Positions 47,347 to 59,935 of a stretch of 64,000 nt of DNA are shown piece after piece. The DNA is from Isoetes taiwanensis (Eukaryota; Streptophyta; Lycopodiopsida; Isoetales; Isoetaceae), in contig JAJEKV010000051.1 in NCBI GenBank assembly GCA_021234155.1, positions 1,740,754 through 1,804,753 of the forward strand. Reading direction: 5' to 3'. Position numbers and translations under genes: made by a program. Below the pieces are notes generated by a model. The model did not search any database. It had not been told where the DNA came from and saw nothing but the letters and a program-made list of their open reading frames with translations. Within the stretch, counting starts at the first letter, position 1; each line of letters opens with the position of its first letter.

Positions 47347-47580
47347 TTGGTGTCAAATTTTCATCTCATATATTCAATAGCGCTTCTCTGTAGCAAACAC
47401 TCTCGTGTATTCCCAGCCTTGGATTTGGGAATATTCTACGGCTATGCCTCCTCGGTTCATCCTAGCCCTACACCTAAGCGTTGGAGGGTTAAGCACTTAG
47501 GTGGCTCTATTTCTTAGGGATTGATAACCATTGCCATGAATTCTAATACATCATTGACTTTGTGCTTAGGTAGCGGTCGG

Positions 47581-47674
47581 ATTGAGGGGTTCCGGGCGGT
47601 AAAATCTGGCGGCGGCGCCGCCCCGCAAGCGGCGTTAATACCGGCGCCGCCAGCGCACTGCGGTTTACCGTCGG
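47581..47674. repeat. 94-bp GC-rich segment present only in unit 2
   Basis: Lies between two near-identical short repeats (GCGGTCGG before, ACCGTCGG at its end). Unit 1 has just one such site (29,083 region), as if the segment had been lost by recombination between the repeats. Its core GGCGGCGGCGCCGCC...GGCGCCGCCA can fold on itself. Confidence 0.75.
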
Positions 47675-47701
47675 AAACCAAATCCGGCCCGGCTACCAAA
47701 C

Positions 47702-48455
47702 GTAAACTGGCATTTGGGGGAAATTACGGCCTTGTTTTCCGGCGTATTCTTGCAAGCAGAGAGAGATTCTTGCAAGCACGATTTCTTACGAGTTTATGCT
47801 TGCATTTCATTTTGTGTTTCATGCTAACAGCTTGTTTCATTTCATTTCATGCTAACAGCGTGTTTCATTTCATTCTTGCATTTCATTTCACGTTTCTTGT
47901 TGCCCGAAGCTATGGCTTGCAAATGCCTTCACCTAACATTGCTCCACTCTAGAAAGCAGAGGCGAATCGCCCTAGAAGCAAAGCAGGGGCGAATCCCTAG
48001 AATCCGCCCTAGAATCCTAGAAGCAAAACAGACGAACAATCCCTAGAATCCGCCCTAGAATCCTAGAAGCCAAAGCAGGCGAACCCTAGAAGCAAAACAA
48101 AGAATCCTAGAATCCGCCTAGCTCAAACTTCTTGAGGCGGCTCTTTGCTTCTTGGGGCGCCTGGCCTTCTACAAAAGAAGGCCGTTGCTGCTTCTTGCAA
48201 CAAAGAAGGCCGCTGCTGCTTCTTGCAACAAAGAAGGCCGCTGCTGCTTCTTGCAATAAAGAAGGCCGCTGCTGCTTCTTGCAACAAAGAAAGGCGACGG
48301 CGAAACTCTGAGGCGACGAAGATTTGCAACAACAGATATGAAACAGATATGAGGCGGCGATGCAAGCGGCGCCACCAAGATCCTCTTCAACCTAAAAATT
48401 ACCTATAATAAACATTTGGGGAATATTCGAGGAATTTCCCCAAATGACGGTTTAC
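47702..48455. mobile_element. TIR-bounded element, second copy
   Basis: Left arm 47,702-47,727 and right arm 48,431-48,455 correspond to the element at 29,118-29,873. The minisatellite is repeated at about 48,177-48,288. A few bases differ in the CTAGAATCC repeat stretch. Confidence 0.5.
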
Positions 48456-49822
48456 AGAATAAAATTAGCTTCCTAATAAACTTCTTCTAATTATTTTGTT
48501 TGGTATTTGGGGGGCGGTATTTCTGGCATGGTTTTGCCAAGACTTCACCCCTGTATTGTATGCGAAAACGTAGGCAAACTATATTTTTTAGTTGATTTGA
48601 ACTGCTTGTTGGCTTTGAAAGGTAGATTTTCCAAATTGGGCTGTGGGCATGTGTTTACTTGGCGATTCTCGGCATGGAAGGAGGATAGAAGGCATGGAAT
48701 GCACACATGGGCATGTCTGTTGGGCAGACATGTGTGGATGGCATGCCATTCTTGTTGGTTCCAGAGAAAGGTGTGCAATCTTTGAGCGGTTCCAACAATC
48801 CGATTTGTTATGCGCCATGGGGTCGATAAAGAATACATGGCTCCAAGAACTAGGCTCACGGTCCGCGATAGGATATTGAAGATAATCATATTACAAGACT
48901 TTGGAAAAAGTAATGGTTTTCTTTGGAATCAAAGTTCATGTTTGCAAAGCAGTCATCTTTAACCCCTTATTATATTTTTAGCAACCTTTTTTAGTATCAT
49001 AATTAATTATAGACTATGGGTTGCCTTTATTGCCTTGCCTTGCTGTCAATTTGCCTTCACTTAGTTCCCCATGCTAATTCAACAAAATTAACATCTATAC
49101 CACTCCCCAACTACCATATTCAAATTGAAAGCTACTCTACTCCAAGGTATTTTAATGGATTGCAATTTCATGACATCTTTATTTCTGCATGCTTTATTTG
49201 ATTTGCAAGGCATGGTGGTCAGCAACATGGGCAGATCTCGTTTTGTATTTTTATATCTTTAGTTTCAAGACTAGAAGAACATAATAAAGAGCGAAGAATA
49301 GAGTCCCTATTTAGACCACCGTTTGAGCCTCAAGAACAGGAGGTCTTGATATGCTAACCCTATCTCGAGCATTCATGCATCACATGGTATCTACAAAACT
49401 ATTGATAGGTATCTCAGGATTTGGAAACTACCTCACTCAATCTGTTAAAACTTGATGGTATCAAGCGTTTAGGGCAGATGACAGTTGAAAATACTGAAAG
49501 AGAGAGGCTTAACAATTCGTGGGGGCTGAATCCGGTTGCTATGAGGATGATACAGGGGCAGCTTGTTGAGGGCTGCCGATTCGACTCCTTGTTGAGGGCT
49601 GCCGATTCGATTTCTTCACAGATGCCAGCTAGGCATTGAGGTGTAGACTGGCAGAGGTTCATTTTCGCACAGATGGAGGCTAGGCATTGAGGTATAGGCT
49701 GGCGATTCTACTGATTCAAAATCCAGGAATAGACCGGTTCAATCTGTATTTAGATAGATAGATTGGTGGGTTCAAATTCGGTGCTTATCATTGGCACCAG
49801 CACAAGAGGTCTTAATTGTGAA
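48456..49822. other. No gene seen (second copy of 29,874-31,240)
   Basis: Same non-coding sequence as in unit 1, with isolated differences such as GAGCGGTTCC for GAGCAGTTCC near 48,785. Confidence 0.5.
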
Positions 49823-50057
49823 GATAGATAGATAGATAGATAGTATTTTAACGTCACGCCACTAGGCAGCATCCAACTGGACATGTGACCACACACCACA
49901 CTACATTGCTTGGTTGGGCCCTGCCCCCAACCACCTTTCATTGCGTCTGTTAGGATTTGACCCCCAACAGTACCGAGTGCGATTCTGGGCGGTCTCGAAC
50001 TCGAGACCACATTGCTAAGGAACTAGTGTGTTACCACTAGACCAAACGCCCAACACC
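49823..50057 (-). mobile_element. tRNA-derived SINE, second copy
   Basis: Duplicate of 31,241-31,469 with A box, B box and GATA tail retained. The tRNA-unrelated body differs near 49,940-49,990. Confidence 0.7.
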
Positions 50058-52071
50058 AGTCCTTTTATATTGGACCATTGGTGTGTTTTGCACCATTGGA
50101 AGTGGCAACGAGGTTTCTAAGTTTTGCACCATTGGAAGTGGCAGCGAGGTTTCTAATTAAAAATTCAGTGGCCTTTGATGTGTCATAATTGTAGAAGTTA
50201 ATCATGTCATAATCATGGTAGCTGTGAGAATTATTGTGACCTAGGTAAACCTCAGGTTGAGAAGGATTGATCCACCTATATGAATTATTATGACCTAGTT
50301 AAAACCTAGGTTGAGAAGGATTGATTCTCCTAAGTTCAAGTGGCGAACTCCATGGTTATATGAAGCCTTGTTATATTAAAAAGAGGGGAACAAAAACTTA
50401 ATCTAGGAAGACCATTATTATATGGGATAATTCGTTCTGGAGGGAATTGCTCTTTCAAAAAAGAAAAGTTGCTTGTTTCGGAGACTGTAGATCGATCGGC
50501 TCGCCATAGCGGCCGGATCTCGATCTAGAAATAATGAAGAAGGATCTAATGGAATGTATCGGTGGTATCATATTAGTATCACGGGTGCTCCTAGACGGAT
50601 CCGCGAGTTGGGCTGTTCAAGTTAAGGTCAACACTTTACTTTCTGATATTTCGGTCAATACCTGCCTTTCTGATGTTTTTATTGTAGCAAGTTAATGGTT
50701 GATTTTCTTCACATAAAACCACGAAATATTCCGGATATCAATGGTCAAAAATAAAAGATGGCAAAAACCCATAGAAAAGAAAAATAGCGAATAAAACAAG
50801 CATGTTATCCGGGGAGGCGCCAAATTCTTCCAATTTGCATCGGATGACCACACAGTAGGTACAAGCATACAATTCATCCTATAGGAAGCAAGATTAAGAA
50901 GAAAGAAGCAAGGTTACGCACCTTTACCAAACCCTATTTTTACCAAGAGCCTAACGCATGAACGTGATGCAAAAGCGTTAAACAGTGATTCCAAATAAAA
51001 TCTAAAGCTAAGGGCAATCTAATTACTACAAGCTAGAGAATTCCAGAGCTTTATTTAACAGCTTTGGAAGTGCAGTGGGGATTCGAACTCCATGTGCAAA
51101 GCACAGTTCCAAAATAGCCTAAGGCATCATCCGACGAACTAATAACACAAAAAACAAAATGTATATTCACACAATAAAAAGGTCATTTGTTGAACTTGGA
51201 GGCTTTCATTTGCAAACAGTGATGCGGCCGTGCATATTGTAGACAAGAACAATATTTGTTCTTTTCTCTTTGTTGTTTTGGCTTGCACCCTTTCACTCTG
51301 TCTTCAAGACGCCCATAGCCAAAATCTCTGTATTTTTCTCTCCGCTTCAGCTGCCATCGCCATCTAATGTAGACAGCAACAACTTTACCTTCTAAAATCA
51401 GTCCGCTGTTCGATCCAAAAAAAAACTATTCTCTAAATACAGTAGCTAAAAAGATTCCTTTTTGCCCTATTTTCATACTCCTTTTCATACAATACACCCC
51501 TTAAACTATCTAAACTTTATATTATAAAAATATGCTTTTATAAACTAGCAAACCATATACCAACTAAGAAATTTATTCTCCAAGATAAAAACTAACATGA
51601 ATAAGAAACATATTACTCGTGCCATATATCAAGGTTTTGTCGGCTTATTAGGTTGCTTAGCTGGGATTTTTATGCACATGAAGCATTGAATTTCATCGAT
51701 GGCCATATATCCGAAGCATAGGGGTGTTACCAAATTGGTGGCTTTCATGATGCGTCAAATGGCCAGAGCTACTCATTTTTCTTCTTGGTTCTATTTTTTG
51801 CACAAATGTAAATTATTGTACATGTGGTTGCACACTTCTTTTGTTCAATGATGTGAAAAAAACATCTTCTTTATTAAAATGGGATGGCATTGGTATTTGT
51901 GCACGAACGCCATTTGTCTTGACGCATGCGGCGTTCCACCTTACTTGGCCAGCGAATTTTCAAATTCTTGCTTTCTTTTGGCTTTTGTGTTTTGTTTCTC
52001 TGTCTCCGTCTTTCCTTCGGTGTGGGGTGGCCAGCTCTAGGAGAATCGAATATGCAAACAAAGTGATATGA
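50058..52071. other. No gene seen (second copy of 31,470-33,483)
   Basis: Same non-coding DNA as unit 1. Differences are concentrated near 50,580-50,660 and 51,900-51,955. Confidence 0.5.
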
Positions 52072-52566
52072 GAATAGAATAGAATAGAATAGAATATGAT
52101 TTTATCGTCCACGGAGACCAACTGGCCTATGGGACCCAAGTACAAAGAGAGAGCAGATATTACTACCGGATGATGAAAAACCCCGCCCGAAGGGTTTTGG
52201 GAGGAAAAACCTTAGTAGCAATAAGGATCGACATCTTGCCGCGTTATATACATAATCCCAAGAAATGCAATGAGGTTAATGTCGGACGGGGTGGCATAAG
52301 CGAGTCCGCGTATCCATTACCTCCTCACGGTACGATCCCAACAAACCTCTGAGAGGCGTGCTTTCACGTAAGCTCATGCAAAGGCTGATGGGGGCACAAC
52401 TAACCCGAGCATGCAGAGGCGGATATGCCGTGCCTTACGGGCTGGGCGTGACTTTCATCCTCAATGAAGCCGGTGGCGGCATTGGCCGGCCTCTGTCCTC
52501 AAGCAGCGCTCCAGAATCCATCTCCACTGTCTCAATCACGGTGGTTGTGCACTGTCGCGAATGGAG
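52072..52566 (-). mobile_element. 3' part of the second LINE, second copy
   Basis: Duplicate of 33,484-33,983, with the GAATA tail at 52,072 on. The coding part is more disrupted. It borders the second hAT at the site GAATGGAG (52,559-52,566), one base off GAATGGAA. Confidence 0.7.
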
Positions 52567-52669
52567 CGAGGGATAGGTTCTATCTGTTGTCGTTTTATCA
52601 CGAATGCATTATGAATTGAATGATCACGGCACAAATTTGCCGTATAAAAGCATAAAAATACGGCGGAAA

Positions 52670-52965
52670 ACAATTCCGGCGTCGAAAAATTTTTCCCGTC
52701 TGTAGAAAACAACAAACAGCGTCTGTGAAAATATTTTCGGCGATGCGAAGATTCTGATTTCGCATCACGAAACCAATTTCAGCGTCTGCTTGGCAGCTCC
52801 CACCAGCGTCACAGCGAATTTTTACAGCGTGCAGCGGTTAAGAGATTTTCCGTCTGTGAAATAATTTGTGAACCGGCGTCACCAGTGAAACATAATCTTC
52901 AGCGTCGCAGCGAAAATATTTTCAGCGTCGCGGTTTGTTCCTTTTCGGCGTGCGCGAAAATTTTC
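52670..52965. repeat. Left subterminal repeat array of the hAT, copy 2
   Basis: At least eight variants of CAGCGTCTG or CAGCGTCGCAGCG, several followed by GAAAATATTTTC. Orientation is opposite to the main motif at the right end. Confidence 0.75.
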
Positions 52966-53388
52966 TAACTGTTTTGCCCGGTTTACTAAGCAAAAAAAAT
53001 ATTTAGCCAACTGTTTGACTGTTTTGTGGCCTTGTTAATAGTATATATAAGAAAAACGTGATTAGCCCTAGAATTCACCTCGAGCGTTGACCACGGGTTG
53101 AGTCAAAATACTCCTTGGGAAGCGGTTTGCCTTTGAGGTGTCGTTTTTTGATCCGCGACTGGCGTTGGATCTTTGGGCGTGAGTTTACTCCGTCCCGGTG
53201 GTTTCCGACAACAGGTTGGCATGCTTCCATAGAATATCCTATAGGGTCCGTCCAACCCCCTTGATTCTGCCGCGGAGCGTCGGCGTAACATATGCATTGT
53301 GAGCTTGCTCCTTTGCATATATCGTCTTCCTTTAGTTAGTGTAATCAAGAGTTCGGATTAAGAGACATTGTCAGTAGGGTCAGAGCAA

Positions 53389-55760
53389 TGGTGGCTCTGG
53401 TCATCGCATCTACCTCTGGAAGGTGCGAGGCGCGGTCATGCATCTACCTCTAGGGTCACGGGGAGATGCGTGTGCGGATGGCGAGGGCCACGGGGGCGCA
53501 ACTTTCGTGCACATGGTGTGATGCTGGAGTTCTTAGTTGGAAAAGGCCCCGGAGAATGGGAGTTTGTAAAAAAGAGTTTGGCGCCAAATGAGTGGGAATG
53601 TGTGTTTTGTGTGGATACACATCGGTAAATGGTTACGCAACAAAATTGAGCTCACATCTTACGTGAGCGAGGCGTCGATTATCGCAACTTATGCGCATCT
53701 GGCGACTTGCGAAAGGATGCCATCGAGAGATACCATTTGGATGGGATACGCAAAAGCGAAGAATAATATGAAAAAGGCGAGTTCTGAATACTCAAAGGCG
53801 GGGCGGGCGAGGCGAAGATAACTATACCACCCCCCTTTGGGGCCGACATCTACCGTCGTCGAGGGCTGGACTAGGGTCAATAGGTATAAGCGGGGAGAAA
53901 TTGAGAATGATAGAGACAATTGAAATAGTGGAAAGAATTTGACGAAACAAAGAAGGGTTGATCATTGCTTAACATCGAGCAATTGAAGAAGACACAAAAT
54001 CGAGGTTGTAGAGGCATTTTATATCTTTGGGTCGTCTCCACATATTCGGAGCATAAAGCAATGAAAGAAGCCTTCCAAGAAGTTGCCAAAGCGGGACCGG
54101 CTTTTAGACCGCCTTCATACAAGCATGCCAACAATAAGATGGTTGATGAAATACATGGAAAAATGGTTGAGAGGGTGGAGATGAAGTTGTGTCGTGTGGT
54201 GAAGCGCGGCCGGCTTCATTAGTGATCCATGGTTGGAGCAATGTAAACAAGGACCATCTTATTAATTTCATGATCGTGTATCCGAGGGTGAAGTATTTTT
54301 GAAAACCGTAGAAACCAAAAGCCCGACCAAGTGACCAGGAGATTGGATTTTTCGAAAACAAAGGCCGTGATAGAGAGTTTTGGACCAAGAGAATATTTCA
54401 AGTTGTAATGGATAACGTCTAATTGCAAGCTAAGCGGGTCAATTCTTGGAGGCCAATTTCCGGGGTTGCATGCTACTAGTTGCCAATGCCATTGCTGAAC
54501 CTATTCTTTGAAGGACGGTTCTCCACGGCACGTGGTTCAAAGATCCCATTCGAAAGCGTCGGCTTGTAAAATTCATCACAAAGAAGCCGGCAATTTATGC
54601 CATTTACAAGTCATTGCGTCGGAAAAGAGCCTAGCACTCATGAATCACAGGCAAACTTCGGTTTGGTTCCAATTATATCTGTCTTGAAAGAGTGCTGAAG
54701 TGTCGTGATTGGATTATCTCAACCTTTAATCATACAGAGTTTTTTGATTGGGAAAGAAGGCAGAAAGGGAAAAATGCCGCCAAACACCGACAGCAAGCTG
54801 CTGCCCTTCGAGAAATGCTTGGGCGGGAGACATTTTGGAAAGGTGTAAAAAATGTTGTGAGGTGCATGCAACCTGTTTGTCATGCCATCAAAACCCTTGA
54901 TTCTTCGAAGGCAAGCACTGGAAAGGTCTGGAGGTGTTGGCACTCCATTCAATCCTTCCTAGAACGTGATGGTCCCAATGCGCCATTTGACAATGCTAAG
55001 CGCGCAGCACTACTCAGAGACTTCAATGAACGATGGAAGAAGTCATACAGTGATCTTCATGGCGCCGCGCATGCCTTAGACCCACACAACCACGATATGG
55101 ACCAGCATACAGATAAAGAAGTGATGGGGTCGTTGAAGAAGGTTGCAAAAATGTTCTATCCCAACAGCTCGGACTACAAGCTTTTCATTGCCGAGTTAAC
55201 TGAATACCAGAACCTGAGTGGAAGGTGGGCAGATGAAGAGCTTCACGACGCACTGGAGAGTCATAAGAAGGAACCAAATATGGAATCATATGCATGGTGG
55301 CAAGCCCATGGGCAAGTTACTGATACCTTGCAGGCAATTGCAATGACTATCCTCTCTTTGGTATCTTCCAATAGTGCAAGTGAGAGGAATTGGAGTGCCT
55401 ATAAGTACATACACAGTGTCACCCGCAATCGCTTGCTACATAAGAAGGCAGACAAACTTGTATACAACTTCTCAAACTGGCGGCTATTGAATCGTAACAG
55501 TGGTACATCCGCAATCGATAAGCTACAGTTTCCTTTCATGGATGCAGATTCCGAAGTGGAAGAGGACAACGAGATGGTGAGGGCGAGATGCTTTGCAATA
55601 AATCGCAAGCCATGTTGATGAAGACATTCAAGCGTACCCGCCGTTGATGACGAAGATGATATAGACCAAGCCATATTCTCGGACGGATCAGCCCGACCAA
55701 ATGAGGATCACCGAGGAGTCTGATCTGAAAAGGCCGAGTTGAGCAATGCGGTTGATGGCG
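53389..55760 (+). pseudogene. hAT transposase, copy 2 (BED, DUF659, hAT-C)
   Basis: The C-terminal two thirds (54,692-55,618) are open and more complete than in copy 1: HAIKTLDSSKASTGKVWRCW, RDFNERWKKSYSDLHGAAHA, SSNSASERNWSAYKYIHS and a tail LNRNSGTSAIDKLQFPFMDA. The BED-like finger region is at about 53,540-53,760 (APNEWECVFCVDTHR). The DUF659 part (53,965-54,560) is frameshifted at several points, whereas copy 1 is open there. Between them the two copies cover a whole transposase, so the source gene may have been intact. Likely start 53,389. Confidence 0.85.
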
Positions 55761-56354
55761 TGGCGGCTTACGTGATCCAACGGACTCACCTTTGCGCTTT
55801 ACCTTGACAAGCGAACGGGCCCGGAAAAACCACGTCTCGAGGGCGTTTCACCAAAGGAAAGGGTCATACCGGAGGTTGAACCTAGGTTCCCAGCAAGAAG
55901 AGGATGGAACTGCAAATGATGAAACTGATGAAGAAGGCGCTGCCTAGAAAAATGATGTGATGAGTATCTTCAGTCTGTTGTAATTGGTCTTGAGGATTTT
56001 CATACTATTGTAACCGTCCCCTGGCACTATTAATAAAAAAGAAGTTTTTGGTTATAATTTTTTGTCACAAATGTTTCGTTAATGTATGATAGTTCTTTCT
56101 ATGTTTCTTTCTATGTTTCTTTCATGTGTAACCGCAGTGCCCTGAAAACCTTCGTTGGATCGGACCCGTCTCGACCTCGGTTGTTGCTTGCCTCTTCTTC
56201 GTGCCCGAGAATCTTGGCCGATGAGAAGTAATCTACGCATCGAAGGGGCCAAACAGCCTCGGACCAGCCCGGACGAATCTGATCCATCGAAGGTTCATAC
56301 CGTACCCAAGTCGGGAATAACCCGGTATGCCAAATTGGGCTTTGAATGCTATCT

Positions 56355-57576
56355 GGACCTATAATCGGTACTCTATTCCTCTGGGTGGCACATGCTCTGA
56401 ATACCCAAATGGGTTTGCATGGCATGTGCCACCCAAAGGAATGGAGGTACAAATTATAGGTCCCGATGGCATCCAAATGGCGATTTGGCAACCCATTCAA
56501 GAGGATCACGCTCCGGGCCGGGATGAAGAGACACGAGTACAAGACGAGACTTCCCAACCCTTGCTTTCACCCTCTTTGAACAATGGAACTTAGCATGTAA
56601 ACTAAGCTACATTGCCCAAAGAGGAGGGGGAAAGAAAGATTGGGAAGTCTCGATGCTTGAACTCATCAATCACTAACATCCAATTAACCCGGGGATCACG
56701 CCCGGGCCAGGGATGAAAGAGACACAGTACAAGCGAGACTTCCCAACCCTTGCTTTCACCTCTTTGAACAATGGAACTTAGCATGTAAACTAAGCTACAT
56801 TGCCCAAAGAGGAGGGGAAAGAAAGATTGGGAAGTCTCGATGCTTGAACTCATCAATCAACGACATCTAATGAACCCACAGAATCGCAAGCTCCTTCTCA
56901 GGTAAGTCTATATTGTTTGCCATGGAGAATATAAAGCCCGGTGACCGACAACCATTCAAGAGGGTTGCGCTCTTGGCTTACTCCTTTTTTCGAGTTTCTG
57001 CTTGGCGTCTAATTCGCCACACAGGTGAGCGATGTCATCCTAGGGGCAAATTAGATACACAAAAAACGAAAAACGAAAGAGACTAAGCCAGGGTGAGTTG
57101 TTGAAGACACTTCGTGCCAAATTGGGCTTTGAATGCTATCGGACCTATAATCAGTACTCTTTTTCCTGGGTGGCACATCTTATTTGAATACCCAAATGGG
57201 TTTGCATGGCATGTGCCACCCAAAGGAATGGAGGTACAAATTATAGGTCCGATGGCATCCAAATGGCGATTTGGCGCCAAAGTTAACGGACGACGGCCCT
57301 CCAATTTCAAGTCATAGTGATGCTCAAGGTTCTCCATCAATAGAAGGAGTTAGGATGTTCCATGATTTGGTGCCCTATTACCACCAGATAGATGGACAAC
57401 GCCCGAGCACCACTTTGGCTTGAAATTAGAGTGCGCCTCACCTCGGCACGCCGAGACTGGTCCGTGCATCGAGACGTCCCAATCTTTTTTCCCGGTCTTT
57501 GGACAATGGAACTTAGCATGTAAACTAAGCTACATTGCCCAAAGAGCCGGGGAAAGAAAAAGGGAAGTCTCGATGC
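56355..57576. repeat. Array of two alternating long palindromes, copy 2
   Basis: Same A-B-B-A-B order: A 56,355-56,463, B 56,541-56,656, B 56,733-56,843, A 57,141-57,250, B 57,476-57,576. The left arms of several B units lack a few bases (AAGACGAGAC for AAGCATCGAGAC), while the right arms are intact. Confidence 0.85.
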
Positions 57577-58428
57577 TTTGAATTCAGGAGTCAAAGCTTG
57601 CTTCAATCACTAACATCTAATGAACACACGTAATCGCAAGCAAACCACTAGGCCTTATATCCTCCGTGGCCACAATAAAAATAGAGTACTCAAAAACCTT
57701 GTAACCTCCTCTAGAATCGAACGATTTACTTGCTCAGGAATTTCATTTTGCGCTGCCTTTGTGTAATATAACCTAGCAAAGTATCTAAGATACATTGACA
57801 CAGTAGACACGCAAAGAGAGTGAGAGCAAAGCTCGCTTCCTTCTAAAGGAGGTAACAAGAATTTCGAGAAGTCTATATTGTTTGCCATCGAGAATATAAG
57901 GCCCAGTGACTTGACAACCATTCAAGAGGGTTGCGTGTGCGAGATGTTTTGACTCACTCACCATCCAACCATGACCATCCAAGAGGGTCGCTCTTGGCTA
58001 CACAGAGCCAGCAGGGTGACCACTAGGACAAACAAAAGAGACTAAGCCGGGATAAAAGAGATTGGGAAGTCTCAATGCCTTTACCGTCAAACGTAAAAAC
58101 GAAAGAGCGATTTGGAAGTCTCGATGCTTTTACTATGAGCACTACTCGATCCTTTGATAACATCATTACACCTTGTTTGAAATAACGTCATTATACCCGC
58201 CATTCACAAAATGATACAGGTCAAAATTTGGCATGTCTAAAAATGTAATATCTCATTTTCATTGGTCATTTGGATCAATATAATCACCTAGCGGCCCGGA
58301 GGTGGTGGTAAGAACTGGTTAATGTCCGCAATCGTCTCTCCTTCACGCTGCTCCTCCACCCCCCCTCCACAATTCCATCTCGCGAAAGGTTTGAAAAGTG
58401 TGCATCTGCCCATCCCTCCTGCGAGCGG

Positions 58429-59680
58429 TCAAATGTGGCAACGCTGGCATGCGACCTTGCATATTAAATATGGCATATTGTAACTCGGGAAAATCCATCC
58501 GCCTTGCAAGGTTGGACAGAAGCGGCTTTGCAACATCCAATCAAGAACACATCGCATGTGCATACGATGCCCACACCCTAGAGTGTACCAGCCCACCTGT
58601 GTCAGGTTGTCACCACAAAATTGGCAATGTCTGTAATCAACAACCTTTAGCTCTTCCCACTGACTCTCATACAAATACTCGCGAGGGAGATAGGATATCG
58701 ACTGCTCCGAAGTCACCCTAAAAGGGTCAGAGTCTAACGATTTGGTCAAATTGCGCAAGTGCTCGTTGTTCTCTCTAAGGACCGTTGCCTCCCTGTTTAA
58801 TGCCGCTAGTTGCCGTTTAGCGTCCTCTAATTCAGCGGCCATCTTATCATACCCATCGGCACGGTCCTTCAAGCGAATATTCTCCTCAGAAAGTGTCAGG
58901 TTCCGACTTCTCTCATTCTCTAGTTGGGCCCGAATATCCACAAGGTCATTCACGGCTCCAGTAGCGGCTACCCTGTCACTTCCAAAAAGTTGGATAGCGT
59001 CGAAGAACAAGGTATGTAATGGTGATGGGCTCACCATGTGGCCCACTCTCGCTATCTTCCGATAGCTTGACCCTCTTCATGCTGCCACTACCGCTTCCTT
59101 GCCTCCATTTCCTACTCCCATAATTTACGGGCACTTCCTTCACAAGCTCGTAGTATACTTGTCGCAAAAACTCTTACTAAACTCACCGTTGTGGGGTAAA
59201 TGTCCCTTCACTTGGACATGACGCTCGAGTGCTTTTGCTCGAACCACAGCATTCTTGCACTCGTGAGCCTTATACTTACCCCGCCTACTAGGCCACTCAC
59301 TTTCAAACTCATTCTTGTCCAAATTTGTGATTACATCGCCGTAGTCCGCTCCACTTGACAATAGCCGTGCCCGCCTCGCCAGCTACATTATGCACCTCCG
59401 TGATGGTGCAATTATCCCCTCTTTGAAACTTCATCCATCGCCCGCAACCTTCTTAACTCTGCCAAACCTTTATTCTCATTCGCCCTTGCATGTGCCGCCG
59501 CTTCCCATTTGCCGAAAGCAAAACACATCTCAAGCTCGTTCTCCAACCCTTGATGCCAAGGAGATCGAGTAGAGGGGGTCCTCAAATTAGAGGGAACCGA
59601 AAATCCATGCTGATCCCGCCGCCTGACGACGCCGACATTCCGTGGTGTCGATTCAATTCTTCGGCCTGCTCGTGGGACAT
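58429..59680 (-). CDS. Coiled-coil RING-H2 protein encoded in the hAT
   Basis: The 205-codon frame 59,046-58,429 is clean: a coiled coil (VDIRAQLENERSRNLTLSEE, LEDAKRQLAALNREATVLRE) followed by a RING-H2 finger. Its metal ligands are all in place: C-X2-C in CQFC, C-X-H-X2-H-X2-C in CGHRMHMRC, and C-X2-C in CQRC just before the stop. RING fingers typically recruit ubiquitin-conjugating enzymes, so an E3 ligase role is inferred. Upstream broken frames (59,680-59,000; EVPVNYGSRKWRQGSGSGSM, LEMCFAFGKWEAAAHARA) look like the same protein and would bring it to about 400 residues. Likely start 59,680 (MSHEQAEELNRHHG). The long gap (about 30 residues) between ligands six and seven is within RING limits. 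Family not recognised. Confidence 0.65.
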
Positions 59681-59935
59681 AATTTGACCTGCCGACTTAT
59701 AGGTGCAATCGACTTGTATATAGGTGTGCTTTTGACTTTTGTCTTTATAATGTTCAAGCTGCGACATATAAAAAGCATAGAATAAATAACACAAAAACAC
59801 ACGAAAAGGAAAAACTAAGCTACACAACAACACACATAGACAATAATCTTTCATGTAGCATCAGATAAGTGTTTAATGAATTTAGTTGGAATATTATGTA
59901 ATACAAGGATGTTTGAATGTAAGTGAATATGCACG

